A DNA stretch of 64,000 bases from Staphylococcus simiae (GTDB lineage: Bacteria > Bacillota > Bacilli > Staphylococcales > Staphylococcaceae), in NCBI RefSeq assembly GCF_017357005.1, contig NZ_CP071589.1:2542001-2606000 (forward strand), in the 5' to 3' direction. This document shows, piece after piece, positions 1 through 9,197 of the stretch. A model generated the notes under the pieces. That model was given only the letters and a program-made list of their open reading frames with translations. It was not told the DNA's origin and searched no databases. How positions within the stretch are numbered: position 1 is the first letter of the stretch; every line of letters starts with the position of its first letter. Both the position numbers and the translations under genes were made by a program.

Positions 1-82
1 TAGTTGTAATTATTAAAACTTAATGATGTTTAATCAAAATGATAAATAATTATTTAAAAAATAGTTTAATATATATAAACAA

Positions 83-1948
83 ATCGAGTAGGAGGATAAC
101 CATTATTTGATTATCCGTCCTCTCACACCACCGAGCGTACGGTTCCGTACTCGGCGGTTCAATATCTTGCGTAAGCCGTCTCTGCGAGTTGGGTTAATGG
201 TTCTAACCCCCACTTGTAGAGACGTTTTGTTGTAAGTGCACGATGAACTTCATGCGTTGATGATAAGCGCCAGTATTTCTTTCTTGAATTGGCAATTTTC
301 ATTGCACTCTTATGGTCAAGTCCATACTTACGTAACATCTTATATTTGGTTTTTATTCTTTTCCATCTTTTGAGGATTAGTTGTCTAATGCGTCGGTTTA
401 ACCATGATTGTAACTTCGTTACAAAACCTGTAATAAATCCTTTACCAAAGTAATTTATCCACCCTCGTGTTACTTGATTAATTTCTGATATAATCTCTTT
501 AAAGGTACCTGGTCTATTTCGTTTCGTTAGACGTCTTAAGGTGCGTTTTAAATTTCTTCTTGCTTCCATAGTCGGTCTGAAACGATAAGTGCCATTTACT
601 TTGGTCATTAGACAACTCAAGAACTTTAAACGTGTGATAGAACCTACCTTGCTCTTTTCACTATTTACAATAAGTTTAAGGTCTTTTTCGATAAACTTTG
701 TCACACTTTCCATGACACGTTGACCCGCTCGTTTTGTACGTACAAAGATGACGAAGTCATCTGCATAACGAACAAAGCGATGACCACGTTTCTCCAATTC
801 ATTATCTAATTCGTGAAGATAAATATTACAAAGTAACGGGGAAATAACACCACCTTGCGGTGCACCTATTTCTCTACTTCGATAATTACCATTGAGGTCG
901 ATTGCACCAACCTGTAGGCTTCTACGAATAAATTTAGAAATGGCTTTATCTTGAACATGTCGTTCAAATAGATACATTAATTTATCATGGTTCAACATAT
1001 CAAAGCACTGTTTTAAATCACAATCAACTGCAACTAAGTAACCTTCTTCATAGTATGTTGCACATTCTTTAAGTGCAGTTCCTGTACTACGATTCGGTCT
1101 AAAGCCATGACTGTGTTTTGAGAAAGTACGGTCGATACTAGGTTCAATGACTTGTTTAATGGCTTGTTGGATAACTCTGTCTCTTGCGACAGGGATTCCA
1201 AGCACGCGCTTTTTCCCATTTGATTTAGGTATTTCAACCTTTCTTACTGCTTGTGGCTTATACGTGCCATCAAGCAGTTTTTGTTTAATTTGTGGAAAGT
1301 ATTTTGCGAAATGTGATGTTAATTCACTTACTCGCATGCCATCGATGCCAGGTGCACCGTTGTTTTTCTTCACTTTCTTAATTGCTTTTTGTATATTATT
1401 CTCTCTTACAACAAGCTCCATCATAGATGGAGACTCACGATACATTTCTTTCATTTCACCTAAGATTTACTGTACGCACTCATATATCCTTTTTCGTTCC
1501 ACTACTTATCTTTCTATGAGTTGCCAATCATTAATTGTATTCTGTACGTTGTAAATCTCTAACCTCCATTCTTTACTTTGTATGAATATTGTTCAGTCCT
1601 TCAGTATTTCTACCTACTATGACCTCTGCTGACTTCTCATCATTCGTTATTACTACGATTTTTTTTATCGCTGATGAGACCTCCCCGGGTAAGAGTAACC
1701 ACTTTCCACTCATTCCACTGCATCATTTACTATATAGAACTCGGGTAGTATCGGACTTTATCTTGTATTGCAGATTCATCCATTCCACATAGCCTTGTAT
1801 GATATTTCTGTTCGTCAGTGCGAGTGTTTGCGTCCGACTTCCTTCAGATTCCATTTCACAATGGACACCCTTGTCTTTCGCTAACAGTTCCTACTACCAA
1901 GCCTGTAACGGACTTTCACCGTCTAGTAATTACCCATGCCGGGCGCAC
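83..1948 (-). mobile_element. Complete group IIC intron
   Basis: Self-splicing retroelement read on the minus strand. Its 5' end (from 1948 downward) begins GTGCGCCCGGCATGGG, the typical start of bacterial class C introns. The ribozyme 5' half fills 1948-1455 and the reverse transcriptase lies inside. A domain V helix is visible at about 119-160 (GAACCGCC...GGTGGTGTGAGAGG) and a domain VI hairpin at 94-116. The 3' end CTACTCGAT falls at about 83. The 5' junction lies three bases past a perfect intrinsic terminator hairpin, which is the established target preference of IIC introns. All parts look intact, so it may be active. Boundaries are inferred from conserved ends. Confidence 0.9.
159..1454 (-). 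CDS. ltrA: Group II intron reverse transcriptase/maturase
   Basis: Intron-encoded protein of 431 residues that should bind the intron RNA, help it splice and copy it during retrohoming. RT motifs are present in order: the RT-0/1 region with NNGAPGIDG (about 31-39), HGFRPNRST (116-124), motif A DCDLKQCFD (144-152), GAPQGGVISPLL (197-208) and the catalytic YADD (230-233). A GIIM-like maturase (X) region with RGWINYFGKG follows. There is no HNH endonuclease domain, as usual for class C. The stop codon runs into the start of ribozyme domain V, the normal layout. No frameshift or premature stop is seen. Confidence 0.95.
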   Translation of the reverse strand: MKEMYRESPSMMELVVRENNIQKAIKKVKKNNGAPGIDGMRVSELTSHFAKYFPQIKQKLLDGTYKPQAVRKVEIPKSNGKKRVLGIPVARDRVIQQAIKQVIEPSIDRTFSKHSHGFRPNRSTGTALKECATYYEEGYLVAVDCDLKQCFDMLNHDKLMYLFERHVQDKAISKFIRRSLQVGAIDLNGNYRSREIGAPQGGVISPLLCNIYLHELDNELEKRGHRFVRYADDFVIFVRTKRAGQRVMESVTKFIEKDLKLIVNSEKSKVGSITRLKFLSCLMTKVNGTYRFRPTMEARRNLKRTLRRLTKRNRPGTFKEIISEINQVTRGWINYFGKGFITGFVTKLQSWLNRRIRQLILKRWKRIKTKYKMLRKYGLDHKSAMKIANSRKKYWRLSSTHEVHRALTTKRLYKWGLEPLTQLAETAYARY

Positions 1949-1987
1949 AATAAAAAGTTTATCACTAAATTGAGTGATAAACTTTTT
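1949..1987 (-). terminator. arcB terminator hairpin, intron target
   Basis: A perfect 14-bp stem (1952-1965 with 1974-1987) with an 8-base loop, reading GTGATAAACTTTTT on the right arm of the plus strand. On the minus strand it follows arcB and ends in TTTTTATT. The group IIC intron is inserted immediately after it, so the T tract is now split by the intron. Confidence 0.9.
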
Positions 1988-2055
1988 GTATTCGTAAATT
2001 TATTTAACATTACTAGATTAACTAAATTTTTAATTAATAAACTAAATTATATTAT

Positions 2056-3066
2056 TTAATATGCTAGTGTAGCTGCCATAAGTGCTTTAATTGTATGCAT
2101 ACGATTTTCCGCTTGATCAAATACTTTAGAATATTTACTTCTAAAAATATCATCAGTAACTTCCATAGCATTAAGTCCATACTTCTCAAATATTTCTTGG
2201 CCATAAGTTGTTTTTGTATCATGAAAAGCTGGTAAACAATGTAAAAATATTGTTGATTCCTTACCTGTTTGATTAAACATTTGTTGATTTACTTGATAAT
2301 CTTTCAGTAAGTTAATACGTTGTTCAAATTCTTCTTCTTCACCCATAGATACCCAGACATCTGTATAAATAACATCAGTATCTTTGACAGCCTCAGCGAT
2401 ATTATCAGTAATCATAATAGATCCAACATATTGTTGTGCTTTTTGTTGTGCAATTTCTACGTAAGCTTCTTTAGGATTCAATGATTTAGGTGTACAAATT
2501 CTAATATTAACGCCTAACATTGCGCCTGCAACTAATAATGAGTGTGCAATGTTATTTCTACCATCACCAACATAAGTGACATTAAGACCATCTATATAAC
2601 CAAAATTCTCTTTCATAGTCATAAAATCCGCCAACATTTGCGTCGGATGCCAATCATTTGTTAAACCATTCCATACAGGCACACCAGAATAGGTTGCTAA
2701 GTCTTCCACTGTTTGTTGAGCATAGCCACGGAATTCAATACCATCAAAAATTCTACCTAACACTTTTGCTGTATCTTCTACAGATTCTTTGACACCTAGT
2801 TGCAAATCATTTTTCCCTAAAAATTCAGGATGTGCACCTAAATCAATGGCGGCAACTGTAAAAGCTGCTCTTGTTCTAGTCGAACTTTTCTCAAATAGTA
2901 AAGCAATATTTTTGCCTGCTAAGTATTGGTGTTTAATACCTTGTGACTTATACTCCTTTAACACCATAGCAAAGTCAATCAATCCCTCAAATTCTTCTTT
3001 AGTATAGTCACTTTCTTTTAATAAGGATTTCCCTTTTAAATTAAATGGTTGTTGAATTTGCATCAT
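2056..3066 (-). CDS. arcB: Ornithine carbamoyltransferase (catabolic type)
   Basis: Cytoplasmic enzyme converting ornithine plus carbamoyl phosphate to citrulline, or the reverse in the arginine deiminase pathway. The 336-residue protein carries the carbamoyl-phosphate motif SSTRTRAAF (about 60-68), the HPTQMLAD motif and the ornithine-side HCLPAFHD motif. Length and sequence match staphylococcal ArcB. It stands alone: no arcA, arcD or arcC gene is adjacent, upstream is the aur terminator and downstream its own terminator and an intron. GAGAGG precedes the ATG. A scattered arc gene, an arc remnant or a biosynthetic OTC are all possible; the family call is firm but the pathway role is not. Confidence 0.93.
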   Translation of the reverse strand: MMQIQQPFNLKGKSLLKESDYTKEEFEGLIDFAMVLKEYKSQGIKHQYLAGKNIALLFEKSSTRTRAAFTVAAIDLGAHPEFLGKNDLQLGVKESVEDTAKVLGRIFDGIEFRGYAQQTVEDLATYSGVPVWNGLTNDWHPTQMLADFMTMKENFGYIDGLNVTYVGDGRNNIAHSLLVAGAMLGVNIRICTPKSLNPKEAYVEIAQQKAQQYVGSIMITDNIAEAVKDTDVIYTDVWVSMGEEEEFEQRINLLKDYQVNQQMFNQTGKESTIFLHCLPAFHDTKTTYGQEIFEKYGLNAMEVTDDIFRSKYSKVFDQAENRMHTIKALMAATLAY

Positions 3067-3362
3067 TATCGTCGCCTCTCATTTCTATAAGGTATTGAAT
3101 AAAACTTTCGGTAGTATCATTCTTTCAATCGTTACAAAATCGTTACAAAATTGAACATCATAATGTTATGTAGCCAGTTGTCAAAATCGTCGCCTGTTAA
3201 CTCTAACTTTTTGTTATATAATACATAATAACGTGTTTTTATACATAATTAAAGTGTTTTTAGTTATTTTTATACATAAAATATTCAAAAAACGCACCAT
3301 GATCTTAGAGTACTTTCAGTCTTACTTCTCACAAACGGCAGACTTCCCTTTATATCATAAAT
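3067..3362. promoter_or_regulatory. arcB upstream region with ARG-box-like repeats
   Basis: AT-rich non-coding stretch. Near 3272-3290 it contains ATACATAAAATATTCAAA, close to the Bacillus ARG box (CATGAATAAAAATKCAAK), and a second TATACATAA copy near 3240. A direct repeat AATCGTTACAAA lies at about 3128-3150. ArgR/AhrC control of arcB is inferred from these matches only. No gene was found here. Confidence 0.35.
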
Positions 3363-3403
3363 AAAAAAAGACCTTATGCCATACAATATGTATGACATAG
3401 GTC
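3363..3403 (-). terminator. aur terminator
   Basis: Imperfect long hairpin (GACCTATGTCATACAT...ATGGCATAAGGTC on the minus strand) followed by seven T residues, placed 75 bp after the aur stop. Confidence 0.8.
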
Positions 3404-3478
3404 ATTTATAAGCTGGTTATTAAATTATATGATTTATTTTGTAAGTGATTAACATTACTTCTTGTTTTTAAAGATAAA

Positions 3479-4996
3479 TTACACGCCTACTTGATTCCAA
3501 GATTCCCATACATCTTCAGCTGTTTGCTCACCATACAAGTCTAAAGCTGATTGATATATTGCTTCTTTGGCATCTGCAAATGTAGCATTCTCTGTTAAAT
3601 ATTCTGTCAAAGCTCTATAGTAAATATGTTGTGATTTATCTTTACCAATAGATTTTATAACATTATAAGCTGCTTTGTTGGGTATACCTGAATTGGTATG
3701 TACACCACCATTATCACTTTCAGTGTGTACATAGTCTCTCATATTAGCAGGTTGGCCATATTGTTCAGGGTCTGACATGCTTCTTAAAGCATCCCCCTTC
3801 TTATCAGGTGTGTATACATCTTCACCCATTAAAAAGTCCTCATCATCTACAAAGTAACCAAAAACATCTGAGAAACTTTCATTTAAAGCTCCTGATTGAT
3901 CTTTATAGACTAAACCTGCAGTTTCTTGCGTGACACCATGCGTAATTTCATGTGCTACTACGTCATTTGCACCAGCTAGGCCAGTAAATTCTTTACCATC
4001 ACCGTCACCATAGATCATTTTGTCACCAATCCAAGCTGCATTATTTCTATTATCTTGTCCATCAAAATAATTTACATGTGTTAAAGAAACTATAGGACTA
4101 CCTTGGTCATCATATGATTCACGTCCAAAAGTATTTTTATAATAATTGTAAACATCTTTGGCATAATAATTAGCATCAACACCTGCACGTTGATTATCCT
4201 TCATAAAATTCTGATCTGGATTAGTGATTAAACTAACTTGTGAGGTTTGTTCATTAAAATTATATGCAGATAATTTCCCTTGATGTGTAAGATCTTCTAA
4301 GCTAAAGCCATTTTCTATACTATTGATATTAATATCTTTAGTATCTCCTAAAACACCTCTACCTTTACCTGTTGTTGCAGCTTCACTAATAAGGTTTGTT
4401 TTATCTACAATTCCACCTGTTTGAGCGTCTACTTTCACTTGCCAGTGTGAAATTTTAGGTGATACTGTAACGATTTCAATGTTGTAAACATATTTATTCT
4501 TATTGCCATCAATTTCCACTTTGTCTTTTTTAACAACATTATCTTTCATATTATGTGCTTTATTTTTATCAATATGAACAGCGTCAAACGCTTTATTAAT
4601 AGCTGTCGTCTTGTCTAATGTTACTTTGTTAGTTGGTTTCACTTTTTTAGCATCAGTATCACCATTAACTAAGACAACATCGCCAGACTTATCTGCATGT
4701 ACTTTTACTTCTTTATCTGGTGCATAAACACCATCTACTTCAGGTTGTAACGTAAAATGTTTAAATCCTTTACTATCCTGTTTAACATCAATAACTGCAT
4801 AATCTTGATAGTTATTTTTTACGTTTTGTGACTTAGGTAGTTCTTTCAATGCTTTAACTGCATCACTCTTTTGAGTAACTTTCATATCTATTGTGTCATT
4901 CTTGTTGTTACTTATAGCAAAAGCTGATGGATTTACAGTAGCCAATATAGTCAATCCAATGATGCTTGAAAATGTCATTTTAGACCATTTTTTCAA
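3479..4996 (-). CDS. aur: Aureolysin-type zinc metalloprotease
   Basis: Secreted thermolysin-family (M4) protease of 505 residues that processes surface proteins, host proteins and other staphylococcal proteases. It has a signal peptide (about 1-27), an FTP/PepSY propeptide (about 40-200) and a mature catalytic part from roughly residue 206. Zinc ligands are visible in HEITH (349-353) and NESFSD (Glu373), and the active-site histidine in GGVHTNSG (His433). The start is TTG with GGAGG seven bases upstream. The catalytic half is very close to S. aureus aureolysin as I recall it, while the signal and propeptide are more divergent. Monocistronic between two terminators. Confidence 0.95.
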   Translation of the reverse strand: MKKWSKMTFSSIIGLTILATVNPSAFAISNNKNDTIDMKVTQKSDAVKALKELPKSQNVKNNYQDYAVIDVKQDSKGFKHFTLQPEVDGVYAPDKEVKVHADKSGDVVLVNGDTDAKKVKPTNKVTLDKTTAINKAFDAVHIDKNKAHNMKDNVVKKDKVEIDGNKNKYVYNIEIVTVSPKISHWQVKVDAQTGGIVDKTNLISEAATTGKGRGVLGDTKDININSIENGFSLEDLTHQGKLSAYNFNEQTSQVSLITNPDQNFMKDNQRAGVDANYYAKDVYNYYKNTFGRESYDDQGSPIVSLTHVNYFDGQDNRNNAAWIGDKMIYGDGDGKEFTGLAGANDVVAHEITHGVTQETAGLVYKDQSGALNESFSDVFGYFVDDEDFLMGEDVYTPDKKGDALRSMSDPEQYGQPANMRDYVHTESDNGGVHTNSGIPNKAAYNVIKSIGKDKSQHIYYRALTEYLTENATFADAKEAIYQSALDLYGEQTAEDVWESWNQVGV

Positions 4997-5156
4997 AATA
5001 TAGCCTCCTAAAAATTTTAAAAACCAGCTTATAAATAAAATTTTAATTTAATTTTTATAAAAAGTAAACAAAAATATTGATTTATTATCTGTATTTTTGT
5101 TTAAAGTTTTTAATTATTTAAAGATTGCTTTTTTAATATTAATAATTATTATTCCC

Positions 5157-5186
5157 TGACAAAGTTATATACGCTTAACTTTGTCA
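5157..5186. other. 11-bp inverted repeat upstream of aur
   Basis: TGACAAAGTTA and TAACTTTGTCA are separated by 8 bases. No T tract follows on either strand, so it is not a standard terminator. It lies 160 bp before the aur start and just after the isaB terminator. It could be a protein-binding site or a 5' leader hairpin. Confidence 0.45.
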
Positions 5187-5196
5187 TCAATTCATA

Positions 5197-5243
5197 AAAA
5201 AATGAGTCGTTAATAGTTTATAAACTATACTTAACGACTCATT
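5197..5243 (-). terminator. isaB terminator
   Basis: Long hairpin: outer stem AATGAGTCGTTAA with TTAACGACTCATT and an inner TAGTTTA/TAAACTA stem, followed on the minus strand by seven T. It lies 17 bp after the isaB stop. Confidence 0.9.
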
Positions 5244-5259
5244 TATTTAAAGTTAATAC

Positions 5260-5781
5260 TTATTTACTTGTTGTATATGGTGCGTAACCCATAGCTACTT
5301 CAACAACTTTATTATGATTGACAACAAACCAAATGCCTAACTGATTTTTCTTAGGTTGATAATAAAAAATACCACTTTGTTTATCTGCACTTTGTGGCGT
5401 TTTGGATTTTAATTGTTGTCCATACGCTTTTTGCAAGCCACTTAAAGACACATCATCTTTAACTACAAATTGTAGTTGATTAGCCTTTTGTCCATCTGAT
5501 GTAATACCGTTGAATTTTTGGTCATACTTTTCAATTGATGTTTTACTATTTGTCTTTGCTAATTTAACATCATTAAACTTAACATTTTGATGTTTTATAG
5601 CATTGACGAAATACTTATCTGTTAAAAATGATGCATCTTTTCCTATATAACCATGATAACTATAGTGTGGAACTGTTGCGGCGTGAGCTTCTTGTTGCAC
5701 AGGCACAGTTGAAATACTAGCGCCTAACAAAGTGCTAAGTGACATAGTAGTAGCTAGAAGTACTTTGGTTGTTTTCTTCAT
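5260..5781 (-). CDS. isaB: Immunodominant staphylococcal antigen B
   Basis: Secreted or cell-surface protein of 173 residues. The signal peptide ends at AHA before TVPHYSY (about residue 35). The rest matches IsaB: GYIGKDASFLTDKYF, KYDQKFNGI, LQFVVK and the end GIWFVVNHNKVVEVAMGYAPYTTSK region (residues about 149-173). IsaB of S. aureus is known to bind extracellular nucleic acid and to affect biofilm and autophagy. AGAGAGG precedes the ATG. Single-gene unit with its own terminator and an 18-bp palindrome upstream. Confidence 0.93.
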   Translation of the reverse strand: MKKTTKVLLATTMSLSTLLGASISTVPVQQEAHAATVPHYSYHGYIGKDASFLTDKYFVNAIKHQNVKFNDVKLAKTNSKTSIEKYDQKFNGITSDGQKANQLQFVVKDDVSLSGLQKAYGQQLKSKTPQSADKQSGIFYYQPKKNQLGIWFVVNHNKVVEVAMGYAPYTTSK

Positions 5782-5871
5782 AATATGACCTCTCTTTATA
5801 TATTATTAAGGGCTTCAAGTTAATTATAACGCCCTCTATTTATTAAATACTATTAATTTCGTTTATCTATA

Positions 5872-5889
5872 TATAACAATTTTGTTATA
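5872..5889. promoter_or_regulatory. Perfect 18-bp palindrome upstream of isaB
   Basis: TATAACAA-TT-TTGTTATA, 91 bp before the isaB start, in the shared upstream region of isaB and the divergent gene at 6026. Likely a dimeric regulator site; the regulator is unknown. Confidence 0.4.
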
Positions 5890-6025
5890 CTTAATAAAAA
5901 TCACATTCATTAAGTTTCTTATGTTTTTAATTCCTTTCATCATAAGATTCTACAAATACAATGTTTAATTTAAAATATTAGTTCTCGAAGTAATATTACT
6001 TCTTGACTGTACGGAGGATAATAAT

Positions 6026-6532
6026 TTGAAGAAAATATTAGCAACAATCGTCGTCCTAATACTCATTTTAGCTCTTGGATTTGCAGTTTTTGCTGCAGTC
6101 ACACACAATAGTCAACCTGATACTAAAAGCCATAAAACAGAAAAACATGATAAAAAAGATAAAAAATCTGATGACAGTAAGGTTGACACTAGTGATATTG
6201 AAGATAATAATGCTACTAACAATGATAACCATTACAATAATGAACAGGCTGAGCAGTCTTCTCAACAGAATGCAACACCAAATAATAACGCAACACAGTC
6301 TAAATCTTCATCGCATAATCAAGCACCAAATCAAGGTAATCACAAACAAACACAACCTAAGCCAGAAAAACCAACTACCCACTCTGGTGGTGGAACAAAT
6401 AGTAATGATAGTAATAAACAACCTGCCACTAATGGCACACCACAAACACAACCTAATACATCGTCAAACCCGTCTTCTACGAACAGTGCGAAACCTACAA
6501 ATTCAAATACACAACCAGGCAATAAAGATTAA
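6026..6532 (+). CDS. Membrane-anchored Asn/Gln/Ser/Thr-rich protein
   Basis: Hypothetical protein of 168 residues. One N-terminal hydrophobic segment (about 4-26, ILATIVVLILILALGFAVFA) acts as signal anchor. It is followed by a charged Lys/Asp stretch (35-60) and a long low-complexity tail rich in Asn, Gln, Ser, Thr and Pro. No lipobox Cys and no LPXTG motif is present. The start is TTG with CGGAGGA nine bases upstream. S. aureus has a similar small gene next to isaB as far as I recall. The tail could span the wall, but the function is unknown. Its own terminator follows at once. Confidence 0.8.
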   Translation: MKKILATIVVLILILALGFAVFAAVTHNSQPDTKSHKTEKHDKKDKKSDDSKVDTSDIEDNNATNNDNHYNNEQAEQSSQQNATPNNNATQSKSSSHNQAPNQGNHKQTQPKPEKPTTHSGGGTNSNDSNKQPATNGTPQTQPNTSSNPSSTNSAKPTNSNTQPGNKD

Positions 6533-6538
6533 CATAGT

Positions 6539-6577
6539 ACCCCCTCAAACTATTCACTATAGTCAGAGGGGGTTTTA
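6539..6577 (+). terminator. Terminator after the 168-aa gene
   Basis: ACCCCCTC...GAGGGGGT stem followed by TTT, directly behind the stop at 6532. Confidence 0.85.
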
Positions 6578-6603
6578 AATTATTTACTATATCGTCTTTC
6601 CAT

Positions 6604-7200
6604 TTATATCTTCTTATCTCTAATAATTTTTGCAGGACCTTGGCTAACAATAGTATAAAACGTTTGTACTAATGTTTCTCTATCTACACGATGTGGATCC
6701 TTAATCCAATGTTGTATCATTGATAGACCTGCACCGGAAACATAACTAATAAAATAGTCGAATGGAATTTTTTGGTCATCACTAACACTTTCATTTTTAT
6801 AATGATTTAAATGATTATAGATTTGATTATAAAGCTTATCTACTAATTTAGATTCTTTACCAATATTTTCGATACTAATGCGATAAAAATCCATATGATC
6901 ATCTATATGTTTAATTACTTTTTCCATGACATTTTTTATTAATTCCTCAGAAAAATCCGCTTCATAGTTTTTACTTTCAGATGTTGTGTATGAAGCAATC
7001 TCTGCAATACTTTCATCTTCCATTTTTTCAAGTAAATCATATTTATCTAAATAATGTGCATAAAATGTGCTTCTATTGACATCTGCTAATTGAGCGATTT
7101 GTTGAACGGATACTTGCTCAAAGGATGTTGATTCTAATAACTCTAAAAATGCATCTTGAATCGCTTGTTGTGATTTACGTATACGGCGATCTTGTGGCAT
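6604..7200 (-). CDS. TetR/AcrR-family regulator
   Basis: DNA-binding repressor of 198 residues from the chosen start. The N-terminal TetR helix-turn-helix reads QVSVQQIAQLADVNRSTFYAHYLDKYDLL (about 34-62), and a ligand-binding C-terminal region of the TetR_C type found in DhaS-like proteins follows. The ATG at 7200 is eight bases behind AAAGGA, whereas the upstream ATG at 7209 lies inside that ribosome binding site. It is divergent from the S15/CocE hydrolase gene, with a small palindrome between them, so it probably controls that gene and itself. The ligand is unknown. Confidence 0.88.
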   Translation of the reverse strand: MPQDRRIRKSQQAIQDAFLELLESTSFEQVSVQQIAQLADVNRSTFYAHYLDKYDLLEKMEDESIAEIASYTTSESKNYEADFSEELIKNVMEKVIKHIDDHMDFYRISIENIGKESKLVDKLYNQIYNHLNHYKNESVSDDQKIPFDYFISYVSGAGLSMIQHWIKDPHRVDRETLVQTFYTIVSQGPAKIIRDKKI

Positions 7201-7297
7201 TATAATCATCCTTTCAAAACATATTATTCCACAATTATATGTGAAATGTTGGTTAACCTACAAATCAAATGGTATCAATGATTGTTGAAAGTCTTAA

Positions 7298-7310
7298 ATC
7301 CTACTAGGAT
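7298..7310. promoter_or_regulatory. Candidate TetR operator ATCCTA-C-TAGGAT
   Basis: A perfect 13-bp inverted repeat in the 153-bp gap between the TetR gene and the divergent hydrolase, 44 bp before the hydrolase start. Its position fits an operator; binding is inferred. Confidence 0.45.
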
Positions 7311-7353
7311 ATAAATATAAGCAATATACAGATTAAAAAAGGTGTGATGATTA

Positions 7354-9048
7354 ATGACACAAAGTAAATTAGGAAATCCACAATTAACAGTGACTCCTGT
7401 TGAATACGTACAAGATGGTGTTAATCACATTGTTGTTGACAGTGTGCAATACGGAAATCAAGAAATGACAATGGAAAAAAATGTACCTGTGACGATGAAA
7501 GACGGTACAACATTGTATGTCAATATATTTAGACCCTTTGAAGAGGGACAATATCCTGTTGTTATTTCTGCAGATACTTATGGTAAAGATAATAAACCTA
7601 AAATTACAAATATGGGTGCTAACTGGCCAACATTAGGTTCTTTTAAAACTTCAAGTTTTACTCCAGAAGAATCACCAGACCCCGGATATTGGGTACCAAA
7701 TGGTTATGTCGTTGTTAAAGTAGCTTTACGCGGTAGTGCTCAATCAGCTGGTCGTTTACTGCCTTGGGGACCTGAAGAAGCTCAAGATTACGCAGAAGTG
7801 ATCGATTGGGCAGGTGAACAACCTTGGAGTAATGGAAATGTTGGAACGAATGGTGTTTCTTATTTAGCAGTAACACAATGGTGGGCTGCTTCATTAAATC
7901 CTAAACATTTAAAAGCTATGATTCCTTGGGAAGGTCTTAATGATATGTATCGTGAAGTAGCTTTCCACGGTGGCATTCCAGACACTGGCTTCTATCGTTT
8001 TTGGTATCAAGGTATTGTACAAAGATGGCCAAACAATGACCAAATAGAAGATTTAGTTGCCAATCAACAAAATCATCCTTTATTTGATAGCTATTGGCAA
8101 CATAAGCAAGCACCGTTATCAAATATTCAAGTTCCTATGTTCGTTTGTGCTAGCTGGTCAACACAAGGCTTACACAACCGTGGTACATTTGAAGGTTTCA
8201 AACAAGCAAGCTCTAAGCAAAAATGGTTGTTTGTTCATGGTCGTAAAGAATGGGAAACATATTATGCTAGAGAATCTCTCGAAGCACAACGTCAATTCTT
8301 TGATTACTTCTTAAAAGGTATCGATAACGACTGGACAGAACGTCCACGTGTTATTTATGAAGTTCGTGATTCATTCTATAAAGGTGAACTGCGTAGCGCA
8401 AGTGATTGGCCAATTCCAAACACTGATTATGAAGCATTATATTTAAACGCTTTCAATCAACAATTATCTATGGAAGAACCAACTCAAATCAGTCAAATTT
8501 CATATGATAGTGAAGCCCTTGAGAGTGGTAACGATGAAGTTCATTTCAACTATACATTCAATCAAGATACTGAATTAACAGGTAACATGAAATTAAAACT
8601 ATGGGTATCTACTGATCAATCTGATGATATGGATCTATTTGCTGGTATTAAAAAATTAGATCGTCGTGGCAATGAAGTTCACTTCCCAGACTTTAACCAT
8701 ATTGAAGATGGTCAAGTTGCAACTGGTTGGTTACGTGTATCACACCGTAAATTAGATACTGAAAAATCTACAATTGCACAACCTTGGCATTCACATGATG
8801 AACTTCAAAAATTACAACCTAACGAAATAGTACCTGTAGAAATTGAACTTCTACCTTCTGGTACACAATTTAACAAAGGCGAAAGTTTAGAAGTTGTTGT
8901 TAAGGCAAGTGAAGTTGTCAAAGGTAATAGTACACCAGGTTTAAGTACTAGATATGAACATAATGAACTATTAAATAAAGGCCAACATACTATTTATTCT
9001 GGTGGACAATATGATTCACACTTAATCATTCCAGTGATTAAGCATTAA
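7354..9048 (+). CDS. CocE/NonD-type S15 hydrolase
   Basis: Cytoplasmic alpha/beta hydrolase of 564 residues, related to cocaine esterase and X-Pro dipeptidyl peptidase. After an N-terminal extension, the peptidase S15 domain has the early strand MKDGTTLYVNIFRP (about 49-62) and the nucleophile elbow GTNGVSYLA with Ser169. The C-terminal jelly-roll X-Pro/CocE domain begins at about residue 360. It has no signal peptide. AAAGGTG precedes the ATG. Substrate (ester, amide or peptide) cannot be told from sequence. The divergent TetR gene suggests induction by a small molecule. Confidence 0.85.
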   Translation: MTQSKLGNPQLTVTPVEYVQDGVNHIVVDSVQYGNQEMTMEKNVPVTMKDGTTLYVNIFRPFEEGQYPVVISADTYGKDNKPKITNMGANWPTLGSFKTSSFTPEESPDPGYWVPNGYVVVKVALRGSAQSAGRLLPWGPEEAQDYAEVIDWAGEQPWSNGNVGTNGVSYLAVTQWWAASLNPKHLKAMIPWEGLNDMYREVAFHGGIPDTGFYRFWYQGIVQRWPNNDQIEDLVANQQNHPLFDSYWQHKQAPLSNIQVPMFVCASWSTQGLHNRGTFEGFKQASSKQKWLFVHGRKEWETYYARESLEAQRQFFDYFLKGIDNDWTERPRVIYEVRDSFYKGELRSASDWPIPNTDYEALYLNAFNQQLSMEEPTQISQISYDSEALESGNDEVHFNYTFNQDTELTGNMKLKLWVSTDQSDDMDLFAGIKKLDRRGNEVHFPDFNHIEDGQVATGWLRVSHRKLDTEKSTIAQPWHSHDELQKLQPNEIVPVEIELLPSGTQFNKGESLEVVVKASEVVKGNSTPGLSTRYEHNELLNKGQHTIYSGGQYDSHLIIPVIKH

Positions 9049-9136
9049 ATTAAACAACCATAGTTCTCTAAAAAATATACACTACGCATTTCGATATGCT
9101 ATATAACAGTCTCAAAAATTGGTGAGCCAATATAAC

Positions 9137-9196
9137 TAAAAAGATCCATACCTTTGGTAGACAAGCTATTTGTCGACCTTAGGTATGGATCTTTTG
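9137..9196. terminator. Bidirectional terminator
   Basis: AAAAGATCCATACCT ... AGGTATGGATCTTTT with an inner GGTAGACAAG/TTGTCGACC stem. It serves the convergent hydrolase (plus) and YhgE/Pip gene (minus). Confidence 0.9.
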
Positions 9197-9197
9197 T

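Noticed and set aside
1147..2059. Plus-strand ORFs over the intron (135, 67 and 86 codons)
   Set aside because: Antisense to the reverse transcriptase and the ribozyme 5' domain; no protein features.
3231..3317. Short minus-strand ORF (MVRFLNILCI...) upstream of arcB
   Set aside because: No ribosome binding site; it is formed by the AT-rich ARG-box-like repeats.
6075..6578. 167-codon plus-strand ORF overlapping the 168-aa gene
   Set aside because: A shifted frame of the Asn/Gln-rich gene that ends inside the terminator; no ribosome binding site.
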